A stretch of 64,000 nt of DNA from Pseudomonas sp. 8O (GTDB lineage Bacteria > Pseudomonadota > Gammaproteobacteria > Pseudomonadales > Pseudomonadaceae): contig NZ_LR733263.1 of the NCBI RefSeq assembly GCF_902506495.1, positions 537,372 to 601,371 on the forward strand, read 5' to 3'. Below the pieces are notes generated by a model. The model was not told the DNA's origin and made no database searches. It saw nothing but the letters and a program-made list of their open reading frames with translations. Below are positions 35,059 to 44,334 of this stretch, one piece after another. The number at the start of each line of letters is the position of its first letter. Position 1 is the stretch's first letter. Both the position numbers and the translations under genes were made by a program.

Positions 35059-35985
35059 TCAGTGGTCGCGGCTTACCTCCTGACGCAACATGGCGTCGAG
35101 TGTATCCAGACGTGCGCCCTCGAAGGCGATTGCCTGGCCGGCGTCGAAGACGCGCCGGGCGAGCCCGCTCAGCACGCCGCCGGGTGGCAGTTCCAGGTGT
35201 AAGCGCACGCCGCGTTCATAGGCGGTGACGAGCGTGGCCTGCCAGTCGACGACACGGCTCATGTTGTAAGCCAGATCGTCGCTCAGGGTTTGCGGATCAC
35301 GGATCAGGCGCGCCGAGCTGCTGCTCAGGTAGCGCACCTGCGGCGTGCGCAATTCGACGCCAGCAAAAGCGTCAGCCAGCGCCCGCGCTGGGCCGTCGAG
35401 CAAGACGCAGTGCGACGGCACGCTCATGACCAGACGCTTGGCCATACCGGCACCAAGCGTGCGAGCGCGCTCGGCCACCGCCGCCATGGCGACATCGCTG
35501 CCGGCGATCACCAGTTGGGTTTCGGCGTTGATATTGCCCAGGTACACCGGGCCGTCGGCGTCGGCCAGCAGGCGTTCTATGCTGGCCTGGTCGAGGCCGA
35601 GGATGGCGGTCATGCCATAGCCACTGGGGTAGGCGCGCTGCATCAGCTCGCCACGCAGGGCGACCAGGCGCACGGCATCGGCAAAATCCAGCGCACCGGC
35701 TACCACTGCAGCGGCATAGGCGCCAATGGACAGGCCGGCCACATAATCGGGGCGATGGCCGCGTTCGCCCAGCAGCCGCGCGGCGGCCACGCCGGCAATC
35801 AACAGGCAGAGCTGCACGGCGCGGGTGCTTTGCAAGGCTTCGGCCGAATCCAGCAGGCGTACATCCTCGCCCAGCGCGGCGCTGGCCTGCTCGATACAGG
35901 CCTGCACTACCGGCGCGGCGGGCAAGGCCTGAAGCATGCCGGGCTGCTGCGCGCCCTGCCCGGGGAAGGCCCAGAGCGTACTCAC
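35059..35985 (-). CDS. mdcH: Malonyl transacylase MdcH
   Basis: 308 residues of the FabD/acyltransferase fold: FPGQGAQQPGM at the start, GLSIGAYAAAVV with the nucleophilic Ser, and SVPSHCVLL with the catalytic His. In this pathway MdcH loads malonyl groups onto the MdcC carrier. The start is GTG at 35985, overlapping the mdcG stop as GTGA; the longer upstream frame is a shadow of mdcG. Confidence 0.92.
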   Translation of the reverse strand: MSTLWAFPGQGAQQPGMLQALPAAPVVQACIEQASAALGEDVRLLDSAEALQSTRAVQLCLLIAGVAAARLLGERGHRPDYVAGLSIGAYAAAVVAGALDFADAVRLVALRGELMQRAYPSGYGMTAILGLDQASIERLLADADGPVYLGNINAETQLVIAGSDVAMAAVAERARTLGAGMAKRLVMSVPSHCVLLDGPARALADAFAGVELRTPQVRYLSSSSARLIRDPQTLSDDLAYNMSRVVDWQATLVTAYERGVRLHLELPPGGVLSGLARRVFDAGQAIAFEGARLDTLDAMLRQEVSRDH

Positions 35986-36617
35986 GCCGCCACCTGCTGC
36001 AGTTGCCAAGGGTCGCGCACCAGCAGCGGCCCGTTCTGGGTTTTCAGCAGGACGCGCGGCGCCTCGCTGGCCCACTCACGCAGCGCCACAGCGCCGTAGG
36101 GAGTTTCCAGTTGCAGGTCGATACGACCAGGTGCCTCGTCCAACATGGCACACAGCGCGCGCGCCGAGTCGCGCGACAACTGCTGAGCAGCCCGCAGCGA
36201 CAGGTCGAGATCGCTATCCGGGTGGGCGGCGCTGATACCGCTGGCCAGCTCGAAGCCCAGGCTGCCGGTCACGCCCCAGGCCAGGCCCAGTGCATCGAAA
36301 CGTGGTGCCAGTTGGCTCAAGACTCGCAACGCCGGCCAGTGTGGCTGAGCGTGGCTACGCCAGCGCCCGGCCCGGGCCACGGCCTGTGGGCTGACCAGAC
36401 GGCTGATCTCGCTCACGCGCATCCAGGTGGCATGCCGCTGTTCGCGCGCCACGCCGCGGATACCCACCGCGACCCAGCCGGATTCAGCCGGCGCACGGCG
36501 CACCACCACCGGCACATGCCCGCCCAGGGCGGCGCGAGCCCAGGCCGGCGTCTCCTGCGGCAGGTGCTCAGGAAGCAGGCCCCAGAGCAGATCATGTGGA
36601 CGGGGTGTGGGGTGCAT
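35982..36617 (-). CDS. mdcG: Phosphoribosyl-dephospho-CoA transferase MdcG
   Basis: 211 residues. MdcG attaches the 2'-(5''-phosphoribosyl)-3'-dephospho-CoA prosthetic group to the carrier MdcC. The nucleotidyltransferase motif HPDSDLDLSLR carries the metal-binding aspartates, preceded by GVTGSLGFELASG. ATG 36617 has GGAG nine bases upstream. A 148-base gap with an inverted repeat separates it from mdcE. Confidence 0.92.
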   Translation of the reverse strand: MHPTPRPHDLLWGLLPEHLPQETPAWARAALGGHVPVVVRRAPAESGWVAVGIRGVAREQRHATWMRVSEISRLVSPQAVARAGRWRSHAQPHWPALRVLSQLAPRFDALGLAWGVTGSLGFELASGISAAHPDSDLDLSLRAAQQLSRDSARALCAMLDEAPGRIDLQLETPYGAVALREWASEAPRVLLKTQNGPLLVRDPWQLQQVAA

Positions 36618-36690
36618 GGTGTCAATCTCCGGGTTATTGGCATTTCGCTTCTGGTTGACGGGTTACAGGCGCCCTGCGGCTGACCTCGGA

Positions 36691-36746
36691 CGTAGGGTGC
36701 GCCATGCGCACCGATTCGGTTTCTGGTGCGCACAGCGCCCCCTACG
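36691..36746. repeat. Imperfect inverted repeat between mdcE and mdcG
   Basis: Arms 36691-36712 and 36725-36746 (CGTAGGGTGCGC... and ...GCCCCCTACG) are 22 bases each with about four mismatches. It resembles a dispersed intergenic palindrome inserted within the mdc operon. Confidence 0.6.
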
Positions 36747-36765
36747 GCGGCCGTTCACACCCCGT

Positions 36766-37572
36766 TCACCACTGCGCGCGCAAGGCCTCACGCACCTGCG
36801 TGGAGGCCGCGCGGTTGGCGGCGCCCAGGCGGTTACGCAAGTCGCGCGGGCTGCCTGCGATAGCGGCCAGGGCACGGCTCAGGGCGTCCTGCACGCAAGC
36901 CAGGTCGGCGGCCGTCGGCTGCGTCACCTGCTCCACGTCGAGCACCTCGGAGAGCAGGCCAAGCGAGGCGTAGTTGTCCAGGTCGTAGGCCATGGGCGGC
37001 ACGCTGGCGGCCAGCGCCTCCAGCTCATCGACGCTACGCAGGGTGATGCGCGCGGCCGCGGCCTTGCCCATGGCATGCACCATGACTCCGGCATCGCTCA
37101 GGGCGATCAGGCGGTTGGCCTGGTAGCCGTGGGCGAGAAAGGCGCCGGACATGGCCTTGCCCACCAGCAGGCCGATCACCGCGTGCCCGGCCAGGCGGGC
37201 ACGGGCATAAGCGTCCACCGCGCCGGCCAGTGCCTGATGGATGCCATAGGCCTCCTCACGCCGGCCGTAGGCCTGGCTGGGCACGTCGACGATGGCGATC
37301 AGCGCCCGTTTGTGCGGGTTGCCGCGATCTGCCTCGATGGCTTCGTCCACCGCCTGTGCCAAACCCCAGCCTTCGAGCAGGCCAACCTCGCCGTTGCGGG
37401 CGCGGGGGAAGGGATTGTTGGCATCGGCGATCACGGCGATGTAGCGCACCGCCTGACCGGCCAGTTCACCATCGGCCACGCGTAGCGAGGCAGGCAAACC
37501 TTGTTGCGGCTGGGCAGCGCCGGTTAGCGCCTGAAACCAGTGCAGGCCGCGTTGTTCCTGTGCAGTTGTCAT
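36766..37572 (-). CDS. mdcE: Malonate decarboxylase gamma subunit MdcE
   Basis: 268 residues of the carboxyltransferase (crotonase-like) fold: YIAVIADANNPFPRARNGEV, DVPSQAYGRREEAYG, GKAMSGAFLAHG. With MdcD it forms the malonyl-MdcC decarboxylase that releases CO2 and leaves acetyl-MdcC. Two ATGs are possible. The second (37572) sits seven bases after AGGGAG, while the first (37578) overlaps the mdcD stop and is too close to that site. Confidence 0.93.
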   Translation of the reverse strand: MTTAQEQRGLHWFQALTGAAQPQQGLPASLRVADGELAGQAVRYIAVIADANNPFPRARNGEVGLLEGWGLAQAVDEAIEADRGNPHKRALIAIVDVPSQAYGRREEAYGIHQALAGAVDAYARARLAGHAVIGLLVGKAMSGAFLAHGYQANRLIALSDAGVMVHAMGKAAAARITLRSVDELEALAASVPPMAYDLDNYASLGLLSEVLDVEQVTQPTAADLACVQDALSRALAAIAGSPRDLRNRLGAANRAASTQVREALRAQW

Positions 37573-37574
37573 GT

Positions 37575-38426
37575 TCATGCTCCCTGGTAGGCGCTGCGCA
37601 CGGCAGCGGCATCGGCCTGGACGGAAGTGTCGACGGCGCGCAGGCGCTCGAGGAACCAGGCGTGGCGACGGCTGCGTTCCTGCGCTGGTTTGCCCTGGCC
37701 GAACAGCCCATGCAGTTCGCCGCGGATCGCCTCCACGTCGTCGCTGACATAGCCGTCGACCAGGCCACTGGCGTAACGCTGTTCGCCGCCGGTTAGGCTC
37801 CAGATGAAGGGACGGTCACGCGAGTCGTACTCGTCCAGCCCGGCTTCCTGTTCGATCACCTGCGGGCCGTTGAGGCCCAGGCGCGCCTCACGGGTCACCA
37901 GCAGGTAGCTGCACAGCCCGGCAGCGATGGACATGCCGCCGAAGCAGCCGACCGGGCCGGCCACCAGGCCGATCACCGGCTGAAACTCTCGCAGTTCGAC
38001 GATGGCGGCCTGGATCTCGGCGATGGCCGCCAGGCCCAGGTTGGCTTCCTGCAGGCGTACGCCGCCGGTTTCCAGCAGCAGCACGGCGCGGCTCGGCGTG
38101 CCGTTGCGGTTGTCTTCGGCGGCCAGCTCCAGGGCACCGGCAATCTTCGCCCCGCCTACTTCACCCAGACTGCCGCCCTGAAAGGCGCCTTCGATGGCGA
38201 TGACCACCGCTGGCTGACCATCGATCAGCCCCTTGGCCACCACCACACCGTCATCGGCCTGCGGCACGATGCCCTGCTTGGGCAGCCAGGGCGACATCAG
38301 CCGAGCGAAGGGGTCGAGCAGCTCGCGGAAACTGCCGGCATCGAGCAGTGCGCGGGCACGCTCGCGGGCACCGAGTTCGGTAAAACTGCGCTGCGCCAGC
38401 AGGCGCGCAATGTCTTGCTCAGCCAT
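37575..38426 (-). CDS. mdcD: Malonate decarboxylase beta subunit MdcD
   Basis: 283 residues, a carboxyltransferase-type domain with EGAFQGGSLGEVGGAKIAGA, LLLETGGVRLQEANLGL and GPVGCFGGMSIAAGLC, which line the acyl pocket. It pairs with MdcE. GGAGG lies nine bases before the ATG. It overlaps mdcC by 8 bases, indicating coupled translation. Confidence 0.95.
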   Translation of the reverse strand: MAEQDIARLLAQRSFTELGARERARALLDAGSFRELLDPFARLMSPWLPKQGIVPQADDGVVVAKGLIDGQPAVVIAIEGAFQGGSLGEVGGAKIAGALELAAEDNRNGTPSRAVLLLETGGVRLQEANLGLAAIAEIQAAIVELREFQPVIGLVAGPVGCFGGMSIAAGLCSYLLVTREARLGLNGPQVIEQEAGLDEYDSRDRPFIWSLTGGEQRYASGLVDGYVSDDVEAIRGELHGLFGQGKPAQERSRRHAWFLERLRAVDTSVQADAAAVRSAYQGA

Positions 38427-38718
38427 GGTTCAGTTCCTCCAGGCCCTGTTCCAGGCGCAGGCGCACCACACCCGGCGTGGCGCCGAAATCATGAATGGAG
38501 ATGTTCAGCGCGGGCAGCTGCTGCTCGCGAAACATGCGCTCGAACAGCAATTGCCAGCGCGGCGCACTGCCGTTCACCGAGGTCACCACCTGGATCGCCA
38601 GGGTGCCGGCCTGGCCGGGTTCGAGCAGCACCTCCAGGTCGCCGGAGCCGACGCAACCCACCAGCGCGCGGCTCTGCGCCGGTTGCCCGGCGGGAAATTC
38701 AAAGGACAGGGTTTCCAT
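38419..38718 (-). CDS. mdcC: Malonate decarboxylase acyl-carrier protein MdcC
   Basis: 99 residues, the usual MdcC length. Ser25 in GCVGSGDLEVLLEP is the expected attachment site of the phosphoribosyl-dephospho-CoA arm made by MdcB and added by MdcG. The true start is ATG 38718, one base after the mdcB stop; the longer open frame upstream is a shadow of mdcB. Confidence 0.94.
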   Translation of the reverse strand: METLSFEFPAGQPAQSRALVGCVGSGDLEVLLEPGQAGTLAIQVVTSVNGSAPRWQLLFERMFREQQLPALNISIHDFGATPGVVRLRLEQGLEELNHG

Positions 38719-38719
38719 T

Positions 38720-39598
38720 TCACAGACTCCCAAGCTGCGCCGGCAGGCCATGCTGCAGGCGGTCAAGGAACAGGGTGGCGGCGAGCAGATCGGCAGCGCC
38801 GCCGGGCGAGGCGCGCAGGCGCAACATGTCGCGTTCGAGGTCACGCAGACGGCGACGTCCGTCGAGGCTGGCGCAGCCGCCAGCGGCGAGCACCGCGCGG
38901 GCACCGCTCTGCATGCAGCTCAGCCCGGCCACGCCGGCGCGGTAGAGCACACAGGTGTCGGCCAGCTGGGTCATGATCGCCAGCAGCGCATCGAGGCGGG
39001 CGTTCTGCTCGCCTGCTCCGGCGTCTCGGCTGCGCGCCAGTTGCGGCAGTGCCTGCTGGATCACCGCTGGGAAGCCAAGCTGCGCCTCCTCACGAGCGCC
39101 ATGCACGCCGTAGAGACGGCACACCTGCGCACCATGGCTGTCGCCAGTGACCGGTGCGGCGCGGTCATCGAGAAGCGCCAGACGCGCGGCACGCAGGGCG
39201 ACCTGCGCTGGCGCCCGCTCACGGGAATCCAGCGCGGCAGCGGCACTGAGCAGCCCCAGCGCCCAGATCGCGCCACGGTGAGTGTTGACGCCGCCGGTGA
39301 CGCGCAGCATCTCCACCTCGCCTTCGCGGCCGATACGGCCGACGTCTTCACGCAGCGTCTGGTCGATCTCGCCGCGTTGCTGCGCGGCCTCGGCCATGGC
39401 CTTGAAACTCGGCCACAAGGCCAGCGCCGAGGCGTGCATCAGGCCCAGGTGCAAATCCGTGTGCGCGCCGCTGCCGCGACGGTCGACCAGCCCCGGCTTG
39501 GGCGACAGATCGGCCTCGTCGATCAGTGCGTCGACAGCCAGGTCCGCCAGCCAATCTCCCAATGAAAGCTGGGGCTGAATTGCAGTGAGTGCATTCAT
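38720..39598 (-). CDS. mdcB: Triphosphoribosyl-dephospho-CoA synthase MdcB
   Basis: 292 residues of the CitG/MdcB family, which makes the prosthetic-group precursor from dephospho-CoA and ATP. Motifs are [18 protein letters not shown] and [18 protein letters not shown]. The ATG at 39598 overlaps the mdcA stop (ATGA). Confidence 0.94.
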   Translation of the reverse strand: MNALTAIQPQLSLGDWLADLAVDALIDEADLSPKPGLVDRRGSGAHTDLHLGLMHASALALWPSFKAMAEAAQQRGEIDQTLREDVGRIGREGEVEMLRVTGGVNTHRGAIWALGLLSAAAALDSRERAPAQVALRAARLALLDDRAAPVTGDSHGAQVCRLYGVHGAREEAQLGFPAVIQQALPQLARSRDAGAGEQNARLDALLAIMTQLADTCVLYRAGVAGLSCMQSGARAVLAAGGCASLDGRRRLRDLERDMLRLRASPGGAADLLAATLFLDRLQHGLPAQLGSL

Positions 39599-41259
39599 CA
39601 CCAGCTCCTGAACTTGGCGGGCGGGTTGTAGAGGCCGCCCGACCACTCGACCAGCTCGGCGATGCTCTTGGCTGCGAGCAGTTCGCGAGTGGCATCGGTG
39701 CGGCGGATGCCGAGATCCTCGGGCAGGGCGATCAGCCCTTCGCGGCGCATGCGCGCGGTGTCTTTCGGGTCATGACGCAGGCCGATGGCGGTGACGCCCG
39801 CTACCGCCGCGATCATCGCCTGGCGCTCTTCCAAGGTGCGCGCCTTGTACAGGTAGGCGATGCCTTCCTCGGTGAGCAGGTGGGTCACGTCATCGCCGTA
39901 GATCATGATCGGCGCCAGCGGCATGCCGACCTTCTTAGCCATGTCGACGGCATCGAGTTGCTCGACGAAGGTGGGCTTGCCGCCTTCCTGGAAGGTCTCG
40001 ACCATCTGCACCACCAGCTTCTTGCCGCGCTCGAGCAGCGGCGCGTCGCTGTCGGCCGGGCGCATGTCCAGCCAGGCAGGTGTCGAGTGACGGCGACCGC
40101 GCGGGTCGTGGCCCATGTTCGGCGCACCGCCGAAACCGGCCAGACGACCACGGGTGACGGTGGAGGAATGGCCCTCGCCGTCCACCTGCAAGGTGGCGCC
40201 GATGAACAGGTCGACCGCGTACTGCCCGGCCAGCTGGCACATCATGCGATTGGAACGCATCGAGCCGTCGCGACCGGTGAAGAAGACGTCCGGGCGCTGG
40301 GCGATGTAGCCCTCCATGCCCAGCTCGGTGCCGAAGCAGTGCACGCTCTCGACCCAGCCGGTCTCGATGGCCGGGATCAACGTCGGGTGCGGGTTGAGCG
40401 TCCAGTTGCGACAGATCTTGCCCTTCAGGCCCAGCGATTCGCCGTAGGTGGGCAGGATCAGTTCGATGGCGGCGGTGTTGAAGCCAATGCCATGGTTGAG
40501 CGACTGCACCTTGTGTTTTTCGTAGATGCCACGGATCGCCATCATCGCCATCAGCACATGCACCGGCTTGATATGGCGCGGGTCGCGGGTGAACAGCGGC
40601 TCGATGTAGAAAGGCTTGTCGGCCACCACCACGAAGTCGACCCAGGACGCGGGAATGTCCACGCGTGGCAGCTCGTCGACGATCTCGTTGACCTGGAAGA
40701 TCACGATGCCGTCGGAGAAGGCCGTGGGCTCGACCAGCGCCGGGGTGTCCTCGGTGCTCGGGCCGGTGTAGATGTTGCCGTGACGATCGGCCTGAAAGCC
40801 CGCGACCAGCGCGACGTTGGGGATCAGGTCCACCAGCAGGCGCGAATACAACTCGATATAGGTGTGAATGGCGCCTACTTCCATCTGCCCGTCTTCGAGC
40901 AGTTGGCCGATGCGCAGGCTTTGCGGCCCGGCGAAGGAGAAGTCGAGCTTGCGGGCGATGCCGCGCTCGAACAGGTCGAGATGCTCGGCGCGGCTGACGC
41001 TGGGCATGATCATGTGCAGGTCGTGCAGACGGCCGGGATCGGCCTTGGCCAGCGAGCGGGAAAGAAAATCCGCCTGCTTTTGATTGTTGCCTTCGAGCAC
41101 CACGCGATCACCGGGGGCAATCAGTGCCTCAAGTGCAGTGACTATCTTGTCGCTGGGCAGGACCACGCCATCGGCGAGGTTGCGCACCTGATCGAGTCGC
41201 CGGGCTTTTTCAGCGCGACGACGCGACCACTGCGGCGGTGGGGATATTGTTGTTGTCAT
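39598..41259 (-). CDS. mdcA: Malonate decarboxylase alpha subunit MdcA
   Basis: 553 residues, the acetyl-MdcC:malonate transferase subunit that exchanges acetate for malonate on the carrier. It belongs to the CoA-transferase superfamily ([44 protein letters not shown], in parts). ATG 41259 is preferred over GTG 41271 because GGAG lies six bases before it. It is first of the operon, with an inverted repeat about 80-105 bases upstream. Confidence 0.95.
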   Translation of the reverse strand: MTTTISPPPQWSRRRAEKARRLDQVRNLADGVVLPSDKIVTALEALIAPGDRVVLEGNNQKQADFLSRSLAKADPGRLHDLHMIMPSVSRAEHLDLFERGIARKLDFSFAGPQSLRIGQLLEDGQMEVGAIHTYIELYSRLLVDLIPNVALVAGFQADRHGNIYTGPSTEDTPALVEPTAFSDGIVIFQVNEIVDELPRVDIPASWVDFVVVADKPFYIEPLFTRDPRHIKPVHVLMAMMAIRGIYEKHKVQSLNHGIGFNTAAIELILPTYGESLGLKGKICRNWTLNPHPTLIPAIETGWVESVHCFGTELGMEGYIAQRPDVFFTGRDGSMRSNRMMCQLAGQYAVDLFIGATLQVDGEGHSSTVTRGRLAGFGGAPNMGHDPRGRRHSTPAWLDMRPADSDAPLLERGKKLVVQMVETFQEGGKPTFVEQLDAVDMAKKVGMPLAPIMIYGDDVTHLLTEEGIAYLYKARTLEERQAMIAAVAGVTAIGLRHDPKDTARMRREGLIALPEDLGIRRTDATRELLAAKSIAELVEWSGGLYNPPAKFRSW

Positions 41260-41335
41260 TGAAGACTCCACGAGTTCCGCTGTCGTGGAGGCACATTAGG
41301 AGCGTGACCTTGTGGTCATCAATCAAGCAGCTCGC

Positions 41336-41364
41336 GCAATCGTTACGCCCAAGTTAACGATTGC
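41336..41364. promoter_or_regulatory. Candidate MdcR operator upstream of mdcA
   Basis: GCAATCGTTA (41336-41345) and TAACGATTGC (41355-41364) are perfect 10-bp arms with a 9-nt spacer. The centre contains T-N11-A (41344/41356), the LysR-box pattern. It lies 77-105 bases upstream of mdcA, a typical activator position. It also abuts the stop of the preceding gene, so a terminator role is possible, but no T-run follows. Confidence 0.5.
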
Positions 41365-42336
41365 TCAAGCGCGGGTGTCAGCGGTGCCATCCAGCTCCGA
41401 GCGCGCCGGCATTCTGGCTACTTCAAGCCGATCACGACCACGTTGCTTGGCCTGGTAGAGCAGCTTGTCGATGCTGTTGAGAAAATCCAGCGGGCGGTCG
41501 TGGGCGCCCGGCACCAGGGTGCCGACACCGAGGCTGATGGTGAGCAGGGACGACACCGCAGAACGCTCGTGGGCAATGCGCTGCTGGCGCACCTGCTGCC
41601 GGCAGCGCTCGGCGATATGGCGGGCGGCAGCCTCGTCAGTCTCCGGCAGCACCAGCACGAACTCCTCACCACCGAAGCGCCCGACGAAATCCCGTGGCCG
41701 GCTGGCCGCGCGGCTCAGGGCCTGGCCAACGCTCTTCAGGCAATCGTCACCCTGGATATGGCCGTAGTGGTCGTTGAACTGCTTGAAGTGATCGATATCC
41801 AGCAGGATCAGCGACAGCGGCTGCTGGGTGCGCTGGGCATTGGCCCATTCGGTGGCCAGCACGCTGTCGAACATGCGCCGGTTGGCCACGCCAGTGAGGC
41901 CATCCTTGTAGGAGTATTCCTCCAGCTGCTTCTGCAGGGTCAGCAGCTGTTCCTCGGTCTTCTTGCGCTCGCTGATGTCGAACATGAAGCCGATCAGCGA
42001 ATCCACCTCGCCGTTGTCGTCGCGCATCACATGCACCACGTCGCGAATCCACACGTAGTCGCCGGCGGCGGTCAGTGCGCGGTAGTCGGCCTCATGATCG
42101 ACGCCGTTCTGTGACTGCGCGATGCAGAATTCCACCACCTTCTCGCGGTCGTCCGGGTGCATGCGCGTCGCCCAGTCCTCGGCACTGACCCAACTGGCCT
42201 GCGACCAGCCCAACAGCGTCTCGATCTGCGGGCCGATGTAGGCGAAGGTCATGGTCTTCCAGTCGATCTTCCAGGGAATAGCCCGGGTCGACTCCAGCAG
42301 GGTCTTGTAGACCGCCTGATCAGTTACTTCGCTCAT
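41365..42336 (-). CDS. PAS-GGDEF diguanylate cyclase
   Basis: 323 residues. A PAS_3-type sensor (about residues 15-122, WKIDWKTMTFAYIGPQIETL to GFMFDISERKK) is linked by a short coiled coil to a GGDEF domain (about 143-310). The active-site motif is GGEEF (222-226). RPRD at 213-216 sits exactly five residues before it, so the product-inhibition site is intact. It should make c-di-GMP in the cytosol. The ATG at 42336 follows AGGTGG. It could feed pel or flagellar control, but this is inference. Confidence 0.92.
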   Translation of the reverse strand: MSEVTDQAVYKTLLESTRAIPWKIDWKTMTFAYIGPQIETLLGWSQASWVSAEDWATRMHPDDREKVVEFCIAQSQNGVDHEADYRALTAAGDYVWIRDVVHVMRDDNGEVDSLIGFMFDISERKKTEEQLLTLQKQLEEYSYKDGLTGVANRRMFDSVLATEWANAQRTQQPLSLILLDIDHFKQFNDHYGHIQGDDCLKSVGQALSRAASRPRDFVGRFGGEEFVLVLPETDEAAARHIAERCRQQVRQQRIAHERSAVSSLLTISLGVGTLVPGAHDRPLDFLNSIDKLLYQAKQRGRDRLEVARMPARSELDGTADTRA

Positions 42337-42414
42337 GCCCGCCACCTCAGCCCGACTAGCGCTTGTTTATAGCGCAAAAGCGGGTCTCCAAGGTGACGAA
42401 CTAGAGAATGGCTA

Positions 42415-43197
42415 TCAGGCCTCTTTGGCTTGCAGGCCCGCGTACAGGCGGGTCAGCTCGTTGAGCTGGCGGAACAGCGAATCGGTGCTGACGGTGATCA
42501 CGGTCGGCACGAAGTCCTGCGAGGCGTGCAGGTCGATGCCTTTGAGGGTGAAGCCCCAGTGGGCACGGGCGCGACGCTGGGCGTTGGCGATTTCCTCGTT
42601 CGGCGTACCGCGGGCTTCCAGCTCCTTGAGGATGGTTTCGAAGTCGCTCACTGCCTTGTCCAGCTTGGCATCCAGGTCTGGCGCCTGCACATGCCAGGAC
42701 TTGGCCATGTAGAGCATGGCGATGCGCTGGGTCTGAACGCGGGCCCAGCCGGTGCGGTGGACCGATGCGCCCATGGCGCCCAGGTGCTTGCCCATCAGCT
42801 CACTGACGGTCTGCGTCTGCTGCAGCAGTTCCTCACTGGTGGCGAACATCTGGGCGGCCTTGGCCTGCTCCGGTTTGGCTTCCAGCTGCTGACGGTAGGT
42901 AGCCCAGGTGCCGTCGATCCTGGCCAGCGCGGCCTTGATCTCGGCGTTAGGGGCATATTCGGTAAGCGCTTTGTGGCTGGCATCGAAACGCTGGATGGTT
43001 TCCTGCAGCTGGCGCTGGGCGGCATCCACGCGCACATCGGCACCGATCATCAGGTAGTTCTTGGCCATGCGCTGGGTCAGCGAACGCTGCAGACCGGCCA
43101 TGTTCATGGCTTCGGAATCGCTCAACTGCGCCAGGCTGGGCACGCTGACCAGCGCGGTGCAGGCAAGCAGGAGGAGAGTCAGGTACTTCTTCAACAC
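42415..43197 (-). CDS. Secreted protein with PilJ-type N-terminal sensor domains
   Basis: 260 residues with a Sec signal peptide (LLLLACTALVSVPSLAQ). Two helical repeats resemble the PilJ/NarX-like domain: MNMAGLQRSLTQRMAKNYLM and WARVQTQRIAMLYMAKSW share the spaced LRMLSQR-like pattern. No transmembrane or signalling domain follows, so it is a free periplasmic sensor-like protein. The start is GTG 43197, preceded by GGAG at seven bases. The neighbouring diguanylate cyclase gene lies 78 bases downstream on the same strand. Confidence 0.8.
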   Translation of the reverse strand: MLKKYLTLLLLACTALVSVPSLAQLSDSEAMNMAGLQRSLTQRMAKNYLMIGADVRVDAAQRQLQETIQRFDASHKALTEYAPNAEIKAALARIDGTWATYRQQLEAKPEQAKAAQMFATSEELLQQTQTVSELMGKHLGAMGASVHRTGWARVQTQRIAMLYMAKSWHVQAPDLDAKLDKAVSDFETILKELEARGTPNEEIANAQRRARAHWGFTLKGIDLHASQDFVPTVITVSTDSLFRQLNELTRLYAGLQAKEA

Positions 43198-43510
43198 GTC
43201 GGTACTCCAAAATTCGAGAACAAGGCAATGCACCGGAAGCACAAGCCACCGGAACGGGTTGAACCCTTTGAATGCGGGGTTTTTATTGGAATGCGAGAGG
43301 GCAGATACGACGGGCGCCGGGCCCACACACTGCGGAGAGGGGGGCGATGATAGCTGCTAAAACGCCATCATTTCTGTGCGACCAGTCAAAAAGCGGATCA
43401 ATGGTCAAATCAGCTGACTGGCATCGGGTCCGGATGTCCTTTTCCTGAAGGCCAGTACCCTGCAGCAAAAATGCCTGCGCCCAGTGGCCAGCCGCTCGGG
43501 AATTAAAAAA
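43198..43510. other. Non-coding stretch upstream of the PilJ-N gene
   Basis: 313 bases with no supported gene. It should hold the promoter of the PilJ-N gene; the ribosome site GGAG is just inside it. It runs directly into the large inverted repeat. Confidence 0.55.
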
Positions 43511-44269
43511 GGTTCTTCGCATTTTTGCGGGGCGGATACGCTTGACACCGGACTGGCAAGTTTGTGTGCGTCTTGCTTGCTGACTTAGCACTATCTATTA
43601 CCGCGTGCGCTGAGCGTTTGGGTTGCGCCCCTTACGGGCGCCACACCTTTCTTGCTTGCCCAAGAAAGGTGTGCCAAAGAAGGGCACCCCGACATCCGGG
43701 TTTCGCTGCGCGAAACTTCCCTCGCTCCGGTGCCGCTCCGGGGGCCGGCTTACAAGGGCCATCCCTGGCCCTTTAAGCCTCTCGCCGCATCCATGCGGCT
43801 CGCTCCCCTACGCAACACCTTCACTCGGCCTCCTGAAGGGGACCAGTTCGCGAGCCTGCGTAATCTTTGCGGAATTGGAATTGGCGGCGTCTGGCCTTTG
43901 CCTTTGCTCTTCAACTGCGATGGTGTAGACGACGCCCAAGTCCCCTTCAGGAGGCCGAGTGGAATCGCCACGTAAGGGGTTGAGCGACATGGATGTCGCG
44001 AGAGCTGCGATGGGCCAGGGATGGCCCTTCGCAGCGTGCCCCTGGAGTGGTGATGGAACGAGGGAACCCCGGCGCAGCCGGGGCCGTATGTAGGGGTGTG
44101 TTTCTTTGCTTACTTTCTTTGCACAAGCAAAGAAAGTTAGTCGCCCGTAAGGGGCGAAACCCATCAGATCAGACGATCTCGCTAACGGAGAGTGCCAAGT
44201 CATGTACAGCTGACACGTAATTGCCAGTCCAGTGTCAACCCGGACGTTCCCCAAGCTATGCGAAGAACC
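43511..44269. repeat. Large imperfect inverted repeat (~760 bp)
   Basis: The left half (43511-~43850) and the reverse complement of the right half (~43930-44269) match in order. Shared blocks are GGTTCTTCGCAT (outer edge), TTGACAC.GGACTGGCAA, GACTT.GCACT, CGCCCCTTACGGGCG, AAGGGCCATCCCTGGCCC (exact) and CACTCGGCCTCCTGAAGGGG (exact). Each arm has its own perfect hairpin, for example 43642-43653 with 43662-43673. No open frame in it looks like a real protein. It lies between the PilJ-N gene and the flagellar operon terminator. Confidence 0.85.
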
Positions 44270-44318
44270 AAAAAAAAAGCCGTCAGTCGCCAAAAAAAGG
44301 GGAGGGCGACCGACGGCT
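44270..44318 (-). terminator. Intrinsic terminator of the flagellar operon
   Basis: On the minus strand AGCCGTCGGTCGCC (44318-44305) pairs with GGCGACTGACGGCT (44291-44278), followed by a run of about nine T. It lies 17 bases after the stop of the last flagellar-cluster gene and abuts the large inverted repeat. Confidence 0.85.
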
Positions 44319-44334
44319 GAGGAGAGGCAAGCGA

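Noticed and set aside
39589..41262. A 557-codon plus-strand open frame
   Set aside because: It exactly mirrors mdcA and has no recognisable domains.
43564..44220. Small open frames within the large inverted repeat
   Set aside because: They follow repeat sequence, lack ribosome sites and overlap one another in several frames.
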